From positions 1-64,000 of the forward strand of contig NZ_RZMY01000001.1 in assembly GCF_003992615.1 (NCBI RefSeq): a DNA stretch of 64,000 nucleotides, given 5' to 3'. Below the pieces are notes generated by a model. The model did no database searches. It was not told the DNA's origin and saw only the letters and a list, made by a program, of their open reading frames with translations. The DNA comes from Flagellimonas beolgyonensis (GTDB taxonomy: Bacteria > Bacteroidota > Bacteroidia > Flavobacteriales > Flavobacteriaceae). Positions 11,963 through 19,885 of the stretch are shown here, piece by piece; positions within the stretch are counted from its first letter, which is position 1, and each line of letters begins with the position of its first letter. A program made the translations under genes and the position numbers.

Positions 11963-12034
11963 CTATGGACAAATTTTGAACGTGAATACTATTCGGGTTT
12001 GTGTACGGCTTTATACACTCCTTATTAAAATAGG

Positions 12035-12065
12035 CTAAGGTCTAACCAAAAACTGGAAAGACCTT
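12035..12065 (-). promoter_or_regulatory. Structured hairpin between rplL and rpoB
   Basis: On the minus-strand RNA an 8-bp stem (TAAGGTCT with AGACCTTA) is followed inward by a symmetric TT/TT internal loop, a CCA/TGG helix and a 5-nt loop. There is no uninterrupted T-tract right after it, so it looks like an attenuator or processing site rather than a full terminator. It sits where other bacteria place the rplL-rpoB attenuator. Confidence 0.5.
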
Positions 12066-12090
12066 AACCAAATTTGTATGGGAAAAGCTA

Positions 12091-12471
12091 TTATTTAAGC
12101 TCAACTTCTGCTCCTGCTTCTTCCAATGATTTTTTGATGCCTTCGGCCTCATCTTTGGAAACACCTTCCTTAACAGCTTTAGGTGCGCTGTCAACGATGT
12201 CCTTAGCCTCTTTCAATCCAAGACCGGTCAATTCCTTAACCAATTTAACAACTGCCAATTTGGAACCACCAGCTGCTTTAAGGATTACATCGAATTCGGT
12301 TTTTTCTTCAGCAGCTTCTTCACCACCACCAGCAGCAGCGCCACCGGCAACAGCTACTGCAGCAGCAGCAGGCTCAATACCATATTCATTTTTAAGGATG
12401 TCGGCCAACTCGTTTACCTCTTTTACTGTTAGGTTAACCAACTGTTCTGCAAAATCTTTTAAATCTGCCAT
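12091..12471 (-). CDS. rplL: 50S ribosomal protein L7/L12
   Basis: The stalk protein that recruits translation GTPases, 126 residues. The N-terminal dimerisation domain ([19 protein letters not shown]) is joined by an Ala/Gly-rich hinge ([16 protein letters not shown]) to the C-terminal domain, which holds [19 protein letters not shown] and [14 protein letters not shown]. It follows rplJ by 55 bp, the usual pair. Length and order are standard. Confidence 0.97.
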   Translation of the reverse strand: MADLKDFAEQLVNLTVKEVNELADILKNEYGIEPAAAAVAVAGGAAAGGGEEAAEEKTEFDVILKAAGGSKLAVVKLVKELTGLGLKEAKDIVDSAPKAVKEGVSKDEAEGIKKSLEEAGAEVELK

Positions 12472-12526
12472 TTTTCTATCGTTTAATAAAAATTTTTAAA
12501 AATATACTTAGTTTATTGTGCGCGAA

Positions 12527-13042
12527 TTATTTCTCAGATAAGGTCTTAAGGATACCGGCCAATTTGCCACCACCAGACTTAAGTCCGGAAATAACGTTCT
12601 TGGCTGGGGATTGCAACAATCCGATGATATCCCCGATAACTTCTTCCTTGGACTTGATGTTCACAAGTGCTTCCAAGTTTTCGTCACCGATATAGATAGC
12701 TTCCGCAATGAAAGCTCCTTTCAACAAAGGCCTATTTGATTTTTTTCTAAAGTCCTTGATAAGTTTCGCAGGGGCATTCCCAGTTTCGGACAACATCAAT
12801 GAGGTGTTGCCTTTCAATACGCCGGGAAGTTCACCAAATTCCTTATCCGAGGCTTCCATTGCTTTTGCAAGCAAGGTGTTCTTAACAACCGCAAGTTTAA
12901 TATTTGCCTTGAAACATGCCCTTCTTAGGTTAGAAGTGGCAACGGCATCCAATCCTGAAATATCGGCCAAATAAATATTGGCATTTTCAGCTAACTGTGC
13001 AGTCAAATCTTCTATTACTGTTGCTTTTTCTTCTCTTGTCAT
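12527..13042 (-). CDS. rplJ: 50S ribosomal protein L10
   Basis: Anchors L7/L12 dimers to the 23S rRNA at the base of the stalk. 171 residues, starting MTREEKATVIEDLTAQLAEN, with LRRACFKANIKLAVVKNTL in the rRNA-binding domain and a C-terminal L12-binding helix. The gap to rplA is only 26 bp, so no long L10-binding leader of the E. coli type can be present directly before it. It is cotranscribed with rplA and rplL. Confidence 0.96.
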   Translation of the reverse strand: MTREEKATVIEDLTAQLAENANIYLADISGLDAVATSNLRRACFKANIKLAVVKNTLLAKAMEASDKEFGELPGVLKGNTSLMLSETGNAPAKLIKDFRKKSNRPLLKGAFIAEAIYIGDENLEALVNIKSKEEVIGDIIGLLQSPAKNVISGLKSGGGKLAGILKTLSEK

Positions 13043-13068
13043 AGTTAAAATATTGAACTACCAGTTAA

Positions 13069-13758
13069 TTAAACTGCTTTTGGATCAAGTTGTACACTGG
13101 GACTCATAGTACTTGACAAGTAGATGCTCTTCATGTACACTCCTTTTGCTGCAGAAGGCTTCAATTTTATCAAGGTATCGATCAATTCCTTGGCATTACC
13201 CGCGATTTTCTCAGCTGGGAAAGAAGCTTTTCCTATAGCGGCATGTACAATACCGGTCTTATCCACTTTAAAGTCAATTTTACCGGCCTTCACATCGGAA
13301 ACTGCCTTGGCAACATCCATGGTCACGGTACCGGTTTTTGGGTTTGGCATTAAGCCCCTAGGACCCAATACTCTACCCAATGGACCCAATTTACCCATAA
13401 CGCTTGGCATGGTGATGATCACATCAACATCAGTCCAACCGCCTTTGATCTTGTCCAAATATTCATCCAACCCTACAAAATCGGCACCGGCCTCTTTGGC
13501 CTCTGCTTCCTTATCGGGTGTCACCAAAGCCAAAACCTTAACATCCTTACCTGTTCCGTGGGGAAGTGTTACCACACCACGAACCATTTGATTTGCTTTT
13601 CGTGGATCTACGCCCAAACGAACTGCAATATCAACGGATGCGTCAAATTTTACGTTGGTTATTTCTTTTACCAAAGCTGATGCCTCTTCCAAAGAATAGA
13701 GCTTGTTCTTGTCTATCTTGGCTTGGGCCTCTTTTTGCTTTTTAGTCAATCTTGCCAT
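13069..13758 (-). CDS. rplA: 50S ribosomal protein L1
   Basis: L1 stalk protein, controls E-site tRNA release. 229 residues, starting [20 protein letters not shown]. The family signature appears near the middle as [19 protein letters not shown], and TKVDKTG-like and KAIYLSST-like ends (here [13 protein letters not shown]) close the domain. It overlaps nothing and follows rplK by 20 bp. L1 often represses its own operon by binding the rplK leader; I see no clear L1 site in the short nusG-rplK gap. Confidence 0.96.
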   Translation of the reverse strand: MARLTKKQKEAQAKIDKNKLYSLEEASALVKEITNVKFDASVDIAVRLGVDPRKANQMVRGVVTLPHGTGKDVKVLALVTPDKEAEAKEAGADFVGLDEYLDKIKGGWTDVDVIITMPSVMGKLGPLGRVLGPRGLMPNPKTGTVTMDVAKAVSDVKAGKIDFKVDKTGIVHAAIGKASFPAEKIAGNAKELIDTLIKLKPSAAKGVYMKSIYLSSTMSPSVQLDPKAV

Positions 13759-13778
13759 TTAATAACTGCTTTAAGATT

Positions 13779-14216
13779 TTAAAAAGGTTTGGCTCCCGCT
13801 ACTTTAAGACCCATTGATCTTGCCGTACCTGCAACCATACTCATTGCAGACTCGATGGTGAATGCGTTCAAATCCGCCATTTTGTCTTCGGCAATGGTAC
13901 GTATCTGATCCCAGCTTACTGTACCATTTTTTACCCTGTTAGGTTCGCCCGATCCTTTTTTAATCTTCGCTGCCTCCATCAATTGAACTGCCGCAGGTGG
14001 TGTTTTTACGACAAAATCGAATGATTTGTCCATGTACACGGTGATAACAACAGGCAATACCTTGCCTTGTTTGTCCTGCGTACGAGCATTGAACTGCTTG
14101 CAGAACTCCATGATGTTAACACCGGCAGCACCTAAGGCGGGTCCAACCGGTGGCGATGGGTTCGCAGCACCTCCCCTAACTTGTAATTTAACTACCTTAC
14201 TTACTTCTTTTGCCAT
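13779..14216 (-). CDS. rplK: 50S ribosomal protein L11
   Basis: Part of the GTPase-associated centre, needed for factor binding and the stringent response. 145 residues. N-terminal domain: [21 protein letters not shown]-terminal RNA-binding domain: [11 protein letters not shown]. Length and sequence are standard. It follows nusG by 67 bp and starts the rplKAJL group. Confidence 0.97.
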   Translation of the reverse strand: MAKEVSKVVKLQVRGGAANPSPPVGPALGAAGVNIMEFCKQFNARTQDKQGKVLPVVITVYMDKSFDFVVKTPPAAVQLMEAAKIKKGSGEPNRVKNGTVSWDQIRTIAEDKMADLNAFTIESAMSMVAGTARSMGLKVAGAKPF

Positions 14217-14283
14217 TGTTTCTAATTAAATTCAAAGTTGTGTCAATTGGAAGCAACACAGCTTTTTCTATGTAACAGCTCTT

Positions 14284-14835
14284 CTATACTTTTTCTACTT
14301 GCATATAGCTGAGTTCCAATGGCGTCTTTCTTCCGAAAATCTTCACCATAACCTCCAGCTTACGCTTTTCTTCATTGATTTTCTCAACAGTTCCATTGAA
14401 ACCATTGAAAGGACCATCAATAACCTTAACCGTTTCACCCAACACAAATGGAATGGCCACGTTGTCGGTATTCACCGCCAATTCGTCCACTTTCCCCAGC
14501 ATACGGTTCACCTCTGATTTTCGCAAAGGCACGGGATCACCACCTTTGGTCTCCCCCAAAAATCCAATCACGTTGGTAATGGAACGTATAATGTGTACCA
14601 TTTCACCACCCAGATTGGCCTTTATCATGATATATCCTGGAAAATAAACCCTTTCTTTGTTGATCTTTTTTCCATTTCTGATCTGTACAACTTTTTCGGT
14701 AGGCACAAGAACTTCGTCAAGGTAGTCACCGAAACCGGCGCGCTCTACCTCGCTTTCAATATAGCCCTTGATCTTGTTCTCTTGACCACTGACCGCTCTT
14801 ACTACATACCATTTTTTCTCCAGAACCTCAGACAT
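14284..14835 (-). CDS. nusG: Transcription termination/antitermination protein NusG
   Basis: Binds RNA polymerase beta' and links it to Rho or the ribosome. 183 residues: the NGN domain has KKWYVVRAVSGQENKIKGYI, and the C-terminal KOW domain has ETVKVIDGPFNGFNGTVEKI. The length is that of a plain NusG; this is not a longer loaP-type paralogue. It lies 8 bp after secE, the conserved pair. Confidence 0.97.
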   Translation of the reverse strand: MSEVLEKKWYVVRAVSGQENKIKGYIESEVERAGFGDYLDEVLVPTEKVVQIRNGKKINKERVYFPGYIMIKANLGGEMVHIIRSITNVIGFLGETKGGDPVPLRKSEVNRMLGKVDELAVNTDNVAIPFVLGETVKVIDGPFNGFNGTVEKINEEKRKLEVMVKIFGRKTPLELSYMQVEKV

Positions 14836-14843
14836 ACCGATCG

Positions 14844-15032
14844 TTATCCTATTAATTTTTCAAAATACAGTGTGATCAACTTGCTGAAAAGGGAATCTAC
14901 ACCCCAGGTCGCCAAAGCGAACAAAATTGAAAAAACTGCCACAATCACCATAAGGTTGGAGGCTTTGGACCTTTCCAACCATGATACGTTGTTCTTAAGT
15001 TCCTCGAATGATTCCTTGATGTAAGTGATCAT
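14844..15032 (-). CDS. secE: Preprotein translocase subunit SecE
   Basis: Small single-span clamp of the SecYEG translocon. 62 residues from the ATG at 15032 (MITYIKESFEELKNNVSWL). An amphipathic helix is followed by one membrane segment, about residues 29-50 (VIVAVFSILFALATWGVDSL). An upstream start at 15056 would add eight residues not found in the family and is not preferred. It lies between tRNA-Trp and nusG, as in most bacteria. Confidence 0.93.
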   Translation of the reverse strand: MITYIKESFEELKNNVSWLERSKASNLMVIVAVFSILFALATWGVDSLFSKLITLYFEKLIG

Positions 15033-15071
15033 AATTCTTCTTGTATTTTCTTGCACTTGAGGAGAGACTTC

Positions 15072-15091
15072 CTTCGGCTACGCTCAGGACA
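15072..15091. repeat. Fragment of a dispersed flavobacterial palindromic repeat
   Basis: CTTCGGCTACGCTCAGGACA is the end of a dispersed repeat type whose fuller copies occur in the trp operon of this window. Only one arm is clear. It lies in the spacer between tRNA-Trp and secE. Confidence 0.5.
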
Positions 15092-15124
15092 AACTTCTCG
15101 TCATTGTGCAATTCTTTTCCTTTG

Positions 15125-15197
15125 CACGGGAGGAGAGACTCGAACTCCCGACACCTGGTTTTGGAGACCAGTGCTCTACCAACTGAGCTACACCCGT
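15125..15197 (-). tRNA. tRNA-Trp (anticodon CCA)
   Basis: A full cloverleaf of 73 nt. The anticodon loop CTCCAAA is closed by CTGGT/ACCAG, the T-arm is GGGAG TTCGAGT CTCTC and the acceptor starts ACGGGTG. One U-U mismatch is seen in the acceptor stem. The 3' CCA is not encoded. It lies between tuf and secE. Confidence 0.95.
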
Positions 15198-15205
15198 TTA
15201 TAATT

Positions 15206-15248
15206 ACACTGAAAGGTATCCCGAGAAATCCGGGACACCCTTTAGTGT
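15206..15248 (-). promoter_or_regulatory. 18-bp hairpin between tuf and tRNA-Trp
   Basis: Arms at 15206-15223 and 15231-15248 form an 18-bp stem with a 7-nt loop. On the minus-strand RNA there are two G-U pairs and only one mismatch, so the RNA of this strand folds better than the other. No T-tract follows. It could be a processing site separating tuf mRNA from tRNA-Trp, or a partial terminator. Confidence 0.55.
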
Positions 15249-15268
15249 ACTATTTATTGTAAAAATGA

Positions 15269-16456
15269 TTAATCTAGAATCTCGGTAACCTGACCAGCAC
15301 CTACTGTTCTACCACCTTCACGGATGGCGAAACGTAGACCTACGTTCAACGCGATAGGTTGGATCAAATCTACAGTGATTGTCAAGTTGTCACCTGGCAT
15401 AACCATTTCAACACCATCAGGAAGGTTAATGTTTCCTGTTACGTCAGTTGTACGTACGTAGAACTGAGGACGGTAGTTATTGTGGAATGGAGTGTGACGA
15501 CCACCTTCTTCTTTCTTAAGGATATACACCTCAGCTTTGAATTTAGCGTGTGGCTTAACGGAACCTGGCTTACAGATTACCATACCTCTTTTGATATCGG
15601 ATTTTTCGATACCTCTCAAAAGAAGACCAACGTTGTCACCAGCCTCACCTCTGTCCAAAATCTTACGGAACATCTCAACACCAGTGATGGTAGAAGTCAA
15701 TTTCTCAGCACCCATACCGATAATCTCTACAGGGTCACCTGTGTTGGCAACACCAGTTTCGATACGACCAGTAGCAACGGTACCACGACCAGTAATGGTG
15801 AATACGTCTTCGATAGGCATCAAGAAAGGCTTATCAACATCCCTTTCAGGAAGTTCGATCCATGTATCAACAGCTTCCATCAACTCCATTACGGTATCAA
15901 CCCATTTTTGCTCACCGTTCAAAGCACCAAGTGCAGAACCAGCGATAACAGGACCGTTGTCACCATCGTACTCGTAGAATGAAAGCAATTCCCTTACTTC
16001 CATCTCAACAAGCTCCAATAGCTCTTCATCATCCACCATGTCAACTTTGTTCAAGAAAACAACGATACGTGGAATACCTACCTGACGACCCAAAAGGATG
16101 TGCTCACGAGTCTGTGGCATAGGACCATCAGTAGCAGCAACAACCAAAATAGCTCCGTCCATCTGAGCAGCACCGGTAACCATGTTCTTTACGTAATCCG
16201 CGTGACCAGGACAGTCAACGTGAGCGTAGTGACGGTTAGCGGTTTGATACTCAACGTGTGAAGTGTTGATAGTAATACCCCTTTCTTTTTCCTCTGGAGC
16301 ATTGTCGATGGAATCAAAGCTTCTCATCTCTGATAGACCTGCGTTTGCCAATACAGTTGTAATAGCAGCAGTCAATGTAGTTTTACCGTGATCCACGTGT
16401 CCAATGGTACCAATATTTAAGTGGGGTTTGGAACGATCAAAAGTTTCCTTTGCCAT
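15269..16456 (-). CDS. tuf: Elongation factor Tu
   Basis: GTPase that carries aminoacyl-tRNA to the ribosome. 395 residues. P-loop GHVDHGKT at 19-26; switch [18 protein letters not shown] and SAL motifs follow. Domains II and III are complete, ending [11 protein letters not shown]. It lies in the conserved cluster after tRNA-Thr(GGT) and before tRNA-Trp. Only this copy is in the window. Confidence 0.98.
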   Translation of the reverse strand: MAKETFDRSKPHLNIGTIGHVDHGKTTLTAAITTVLANAGLSEMRSFDSIDNAPEEKERGITINTSHVEYQTANRHYAHVDCPGHADYVKNMVTGAAQMDGAILVVAATDGPMPQTREHILLGRQVGIPRIVVFLNKVDMVDDEELLELVEMEVRELLSFYEYDGDNGPVIAGSALGALNGEQKWVDTVMELMEAVDTWIELPERDVDKPFLMPIEDVFTITGRGTVATGRIETGVANTGDPVEIIGMGAEKLTSTITGVEMFRKILDRGEAGDNVGLLLRGIEKSDIKRGMVICKPGSVKPHAKFKAEVYILKKEEGGRHTPFHNNYRPQFYVRTTDVTGNINLPDGVEMVMPGDNLTITVDLIQPIALNVGLRFAIREGGRTVGAGQVTEILD

Positions 16457-16504
16457 TTTAAAATAATTTTAATCTTAGTTTATATTAGTGTACAAATCGT
16501 TTTG

Positions 16505-16576
16505 AGCCAATGAGGGGATTTGAACCCCTGACCTCTTCCTTACCAAGGAAACGCTCTACCCCTGAGCTACACCGGC
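16505..16576 (-). tRNA. tRNA-Thr (anticodon GGT)
   Basis: 72-nt cloverleaf. Acceptor GCCGGTG/CATTGGC contains two G-U pairs; the anticodon loop is TTGGTAA; the T-arm is AGGGG TTCAAAT CCCCT. CCA not encoded. Directly upstream of tuf, the conserved thrT position. Confidence 0.95.
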
Positions 16577-16664
16577 CTATGGGTTATCAGGTTTAGAGTT
16601 TAGGCTATCTATTAAACTCGTCAAAACTTCAACCTTTTACTTGAAAACGACTTTCAAGTTTTAG

Positions 16665-16737
16665 AGCGGGAGACCGGGTTCGAACCGGCGACATTCAGCT
16701 TGGAAGGCTGACGCTCTACCAACTGAGCTACTCCCGC
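16665..16737 (-). tRNA. tRNA-Gly (anticodon TCC)
   Basis: 73-nt cloverleaf. Acceptor GCGGGAG/CTCCCGC, anticodon loop CTTCCAA between TCAGC and GCTGA, T-arm CCGGG-type with TTCGAAC. CCA not encoded. Third gene of the tRNA cluster. Confidence 0.95.
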
Positions 16738-16812
16738 ATTTTGTTTGGAAAAAATTCCAAGTTCCAATATTTCAAAAAACCTTTTGTCCCGTGTTCCGCG
16801 GAACACTGTTTG

Positions 16813-16895
16813 TGGGGAGAGCAGGATTCGAACCTGCGAAGGTGAAAACCAACAGATTTACAGTCTGTCCTCGTTGGCCGCTTGAGTATCTCCCC
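16813..16895 (-). tRNA. tRNA-Tyr (anticodon GTA)
   Basis: 83-nt class II tRNA with a long variable arm. Acceptor GGGGAGA/TCTCCCC, anticodon loop CTGTAAA between ACAGA and TCTGT. CCA not encoded. Confidence 0.95.
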
Positions 16896-16917
16896 GCCTT
16901 ATTTTCAATAACTTACG

Positions 16918-16991
16918 AGCCGATAGAGGGACTCGAACCCACGACCCCGAGATTACAAATCACGTGCTCTAGCCAACTGAGCTATATCGGC
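16918..16991 (-). tRNA. tRNA-Thr (anticodon TGT)
   Basis: 74-nt cloverleaf. Acceptor GCCGATA/TATCGGC, anticodon loop TTTGTAA, T-arm GTGGG TTCGAGT CCCTC. First gene of the tRNA-tuf cluster; CCA not encoded. Confidence 0.95.
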
Positions 16992-17012
16992 ATTTTGAAC
17001 CCCTTTCGGTCA

Positions 17013-17041
17013 CAAAAAAAGTCCGCTATTTCTAACGGACT
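17013..17041 (-). terminator. Hairpin with T-tract before the tRNA cluster
   Basis: On the minus strand AGTCCG and CGGACT form a 6-bp stem with a 10-nt loop, followed by seven T. It can terminate hpf transcription. It also lies directly downstream of the promoter box at 17043-17050, so it could act as a leader attenuator of the tRNA-tuf operon. Confidence 0.65.
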
Positions 17042-17042
17042 G

Positions 17043-17071
17043 CAAATGTAGAGATTTATTTTTTTAATCAA
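17043..17071 (-). promoter_or_regulatory. Promoter of the tRNA-tuf operon (consensus)
   Basis: Read on the minus strand, TTG (17071-17069), 18 nt, TACATTTG (17050-17043) matches the flavobacterial promoter consensus exactly. The RNA would begin near 17037, at the foot of the hairpin described above. Confidence 0.65.
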
Positions 17072-17093
17072 AATATTTTTTTAAAAATTTTGA

Positions 17094-17396
17094 CTAGGCA
17101 TGTGCCCTCAATTTTTCCTTGCGTTTTACCAGTTGACGCTCCAAGGAACTGCATGCCGAATCCACAGCTTCCTCAAAGGTCTTGCACTGCTTTTTCACCA
17201 TAATTTTATCCCCGGGAACCGAAACCATGATTTCCACTATCTTATTCTCTTTAGCACTCGTGTTCTCCACTTTCAAAAAAACTTCCGAATCAATGACCTT
17301 GTCATAGAACAGATCCAACTTATCCATCCTTTTTTGGATAAAGTCGAGGAGCTTACCATCAGCCACAAAATTTACCGATTGTGCATTTACTTTCAT
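17094..17396 (-). CDS. hpf: Ribosome hibernation promoting factor, short form
   Basis: Binds the 30S decoding region of idle ribosomes. 100 residues with the RaiA/HPF fold: MKVNAQSVNFVADGKLLDFI, then the conserved SVPGDKIMVKKQCKTFEEAV, DSACSSLERQLVKRKEKLR. It lacks the dimerising C-terminal domain of long HPF. It lies 58 bp after xerC and is read towards the tRNA-tuf block, so starvation control and translation genes are adjacent. Confidence 0.9.
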   Translation of the reverse strand: MKVNAQSVNFVADGKLLDFIQKRMDKLDLFYDKVIDSEVFLKVENTSAKENKIVEIMVSVPGDKIMVKKQCKTFEEAVDSACSSLERQLVKRKEKLRAHA

Positions 17397-17454
17397 AAGA
17401 CATAGTTTTTAATGCTGCCTAGCGACAGCGGGTTAAACAATTGCAAGTGTTTCG

Positions 17455-18345
17455 TTACTCCTTGCTGCGTGGATGGGCCTTTTGATGAACTTTCTTCAAC
17501 TCGGCGATACTGTTGTGGGTGTACACCTGTGTTGAAGCCAAACTGGCATGGCCCAATAATTCCTTCACGGAATTTAAATCAGCCCCCCTGTTCAATAAGT
17601 GGGTCGCGAAGGTGTGCCTTAAAATATGTGGGCTTTTTTTCACCTTGGGGGACACTAAACTAAAATACTTATTTATGGTTCGATAAACAAGCGTTTCATA
17701 AATTTTAAGACCTTCTTTGGTCAATAGCAGATAAATGGCATCTGGACCCGAAGCCACTTCCTTGCGGAGCCCCAAATAGCTATTAATGTATGCGACCGTG
17801 GAGGGCAACAAGGGCAAAATCCGCTCCTTGTTCCGCTTGCCCAATACCTTTATGGTATGACTGGGCAAATCAACATCGTTCAATTTAAGATTGATGAGTT
17901 CTGCCCTTCGGATTCCTGTGGCGTACAACAATTCTATGATGAGTTTGTTCCGGACCCCCTCAAAGTCATCCTCAAAGGGCATTTCATCCAAAATGGCCTG
18001 CATCTCCTGTTCCGAAAAAGGAATTTCCACCTTCTTTTCCGTTTTGAGGGCCTTGTGCTTGGCCAAAGGTGAGGCTGACGGCTCCCCTATCTTCATCAAA
18101 AATTTATAGTAAGCGCGTAAAGAGGAAATTTTCCTGTTGATGGTTCGACTGGAAATCCCTTTTTCCGATAAGGCGACAATCCAGTTTCGCACCAAAGGAT
18201 AACCAATATGTTCAATGGATTTTTCATCGTGGTTCTCCTCACAATAGGTTGCGAATTCCTCCAAGTCGGCTACATAGGCAGTGATTGTATGGTCGGAGTA
18301 ATTCCGCTCCAGTTTCAAGTAAGATGCAAACGCTTCCTTGGACAT
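17455..18345 (-). CDS. xerC: Tyrosine recombinase XerC/XerD type
   Basis: Site-specific recombinase resolving chromosome dimers at dif. 296 residues. N-terminal SAM-like core-binding domain (LERNYSDHTITAYVADL; ISSLRAYYKFLMKIGEPSAS), then the catalytic domain with Arg in YATGIRRAELINL, HILRHTFATHLLNRG (H-x-x-R), GHASLASTQVYTH with the active Tyr. All catalytic residues are present. Its place in a housekeeping cluster, with no att-like repeats nearby, favours Xer rather than a phage integrase. Only one Xer gene is in the window. Confidence 0.9.
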   Translation of the reverse strand: MSKEAFASYLKLERNYSDHTITAYVADLEEFATYCEENHDEKSIEHIGYPLVRNWIVALSEKGISSRTINRKISSLRAYYKFLMKIGEPSASPLAKHKALKTEKKVEIPFSEQEMQAILDEMPFEDDFEGVRNKLIIELLYATGIRRAELINLKLNDVDLPSHTIKVLGKRNKERILPLLPSTVAYINSYLGLRKEVASGPDAIYLLLTKEGLKIYETLVYRTINKYFSLVSPKVKKSPHILRHTFATHLLNRGADLNSVKELLGHASLASTQVYTHNSIAELKKVHQKAHPRSKE

Positions 18346-18386
18346 ACTTCAAAGGTATAGAAATACTACTGTTGGACGGAACAAAA

Positions 18387-18416
18387 AAATCCCGCTCCAT
18401 AATTGGAACGGGATTT
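18387..18416 (-). terminator. Terminator of rpsU
   Basis: The stem aaatcccgctcc with ggaacgggattt (one mismatch) has a 6-nt loop and is followed on the minus strand by seven T. It lies 28 bp after the rpsU stop. Confidence 0.85.
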
Positions 18417-18443
18417 CGTAATCTTATATTGTAATCAAAAAGA

Positions 18444-18638
18444 CTATACTTCCTCTTGATCCCTCAAGCTCTGAATGTACTGTGCTTTTTGAATTTGAGC
18501 TCTACGCTTTACAGAAGGCTTGGTAAACTGCTGTCTTCCTCTCAACTGGCGCATTGTACCTGTTTTGTCAAACTTACGCTTGAAACGCTTCAATGCTCTA
18601 TCGATGTTCTCTCCTTCTTTTACTGGTATAATTAACAT
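18444..18638 (-). CDS. rpsU: 30S ribosomal protein S21
   Basis: bS21, 64 residues, starting MLIIPVKEGENIDRALKRF, with the usual basic helices and TKPSVKRRAQIQKAQ. In the Bacteroidetes ribosome bS21 is known to help hide the anti-Shine-Dalgarno tail of 16S rRNA. The gene has its own consensus promoter, its own terminator and an exceptional Shine-Dalgarno sequence, so it is a single-gene unit with likely self-control of translation. Confidence 0.95.
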   Translation of the reverse strand: MLIIPVKEGENIDRALKRFKRKFDKTGTMRQLRGRQQFTKPSVKRRAQIQKAQYIQSLRDQEEV

Positions 18639-18646
18639 GGGCTACA

Positions 18647-18657
18647 ACCTCCTTTCT
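18647..18657 (-). promoter_or_regulatory. Very strong Shine-Dalgarno of rpsU
   Basis: AGAAAGGAGGT on the minus strand is complementary over 11 nt to the usual 3' tail of 16S rRNA (ACCTCCTTTCT). It ends 8 nt before the rpsU ATG. No other gene checked in this window has anything comparable. Confidence 0.85.
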
Positions 18658-18674
18658 TTTAGAATTTTGGAGTG

Positions 18675-18702
18675 CAAATATACACTTATTCCTATTTGTC
18701 AA
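18675..18702 (-). promoter_or_regulatory. Promoter of rpsU (consensus)
   Basis: On the minus strand TTG (18702-18700), 17 nt, TATATTTG (18682-18675). The box ends 36 nt before the rpsU ATG, leaving room for the strong ribosome-binding site. Confidence 0.75.
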
Positions 18703-18707
18703 ACAAA

Positions 18708-19871
18708 TTACTTGAGAATTTTTCTCGAAATAACCAATTTCTGGATTTCTGTGGTACCTTCCCCAATGGTGCACAACTTGGAGTCCCTATAGAATTTTTC
18801 AACCGGAAAATCCTTGGTATAGCCATAACCACCATGAATCTGAACTGCATCGGTAGCTACTTTTACGCAGACTTCGGATGCATACATCTTGCTCATGGCA
18901 CCCAACTTGGTCACGGGCCTTCCCTCATTCTTTAAAAAGGCTGCCTTGTGCAACAGCAATTCAGATGCTTCGATTTCCGTGGCCATATCGGCCAATTTAA
19001 AGGAAACCCCCTGGAATGCGGATATCGGCTTTCCAAATTGTACGCGTTCCTTGGAATACTTCAAAGCCGCCTCAAAGGCTCCTTTGGCAATACCCAACGA
19101 CAAGGCACCAATGGAAATGCGCCCACCGTCCAATACTTTCATGGACTGGATGAAGCCATCGCCGACTTCCCCCAAACGGTTAGAGTCGGGAATTCTACAA
19201 TCGGAAAATATGAGCTCTGCGGTCTCACTGGCCCGCATACCCAACTTGTTTTCTTTTTTACCACTGGAGAAACCGGGCGTACCTTTTTCAATGGCAAAGG
19301 CCGTCATACCGTGACTATCACCCTTCTCACCTGTTCTGGCAATGACCACGGCAATATCACCGCTCTTTCCATGGGTGATGAAATTTTTTGCACCATTGAT
19401 GATCCAATGGTCGCCATCCTTCACCGCAGTGGTGTTCATGCCCCCGGCATCCGAACCGGTATTGTGCTCGGTCAATCCCCATGCGCCGATCCATTCCCCT
19501 GTGGCCAATCTGGGGATCCATTGTTGCTTTTGCTCCTCATTTCCAAAGGAAAGGATGTGATTGGTACAAAGTGAATTGTGTGCTGCCACCGACAATCCGA
19601 TGGATGGATCTACTTTTGAAATTTCTTCCAGTATGGCAATGTATTCGTGATAGCCCAGACCGGAACCTCCCAATTCTTCAGGCACAAGTATGCCCATAAA
19701 ACCCAGTTCCCCGGCTTTCTTGAACACCTCGATTGGAAAAATTTGGGCTTCATCCCATTCCATTACGTGCGGAAGTATGTACTGTTGGGCAAAATCCCGT
19801 GCAGATTCAGCGACCATTTTCTGGGTCTCCGAATAATCAAAGTTCATTTTGGACAATGTATCCGTAACCAT
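18708..19871 (-). CDS. Acyl-CoA dehydrogenase
   Basis: FAD enzyme catalysing alpha-beta dehydrogenation of acyl-CoA in fatty-acid or branched-chain amino-acid breakdown. 387 residues: N-terminal helical domain, middle beta domain with WGLTEHNTGSDAGGM (FAD/acyl contacts) and C-terminal helical domain with RVQFGKPISAFQGVSFKLAD. The catalytic Glu is in YRDSKLCTIGEGTTEIQ, the short-chain/butyryl-CoA dehydrogenase position. It follows the helix-hairpin-helix gene by 14 bp, so the two may be cotranscribed although no functional link is evident. Substrate chain length cannot be told from this. Confidence 0.9.
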   Translation of the reverse strand: MVTDTLSKMNFDYSETQKMVAESARDFAQQYILPHVMEWDEAQIFPIEVFKKAGELGFMGILVPEELGGSGLGYHEYIAILEEISKVDPSIGLSVAAHNSLCTNHILSFGNEEQKQQWIPRLATGEWIGAWGLTEHNTGSDAGGMNTTAVKDGDHWIINGAKNFITHGKSGDIAVVIARTGEKGDSHGMTAFAIEKGTPGFSSGKKENKLGMRASETAELIFSDCRIPDSNRLGEVGDGFIQSMKVLDGGRISIGALSLGIAKGAFEAALKYSKERVQFGKPISAFQGVSFKLADMATEIEASELLLHKAAFLKNEGRPVTKLGAMSKMYASEVCVKVATDAVQIHGGYGYTKDFPVEKFYRDSKLCTIGEGTTEIQKLVISRKILK

Positions 19872-19885
19872 TCTAGCAATTTTTT

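Noticed and set aside
15041..15262. 73-codon plus-strand frame around tRNA-Trp
   Set aside because: Also antisense to a tRNA (RRDSNSRHLVLETSALPTEL) and across a dispersed repeat; no protein evidence.
16791..17051. 86-codon plus-strand frame in the tRNA cluster
   Set aside because: It is antisense to tRNA-Tyr and tRNA-Thr; strings such as GRAGFEPA and EGLEPTTPRLQ are the well-known false proteins read from tRNA complements.
17455..18345. Tyrosine recombinase as a phage or island integrase
   Set aside because: Length, motifs and housekeeping neighbours fit XerC/D; no att duplication at the nearby tRNA genes and no phage genes.
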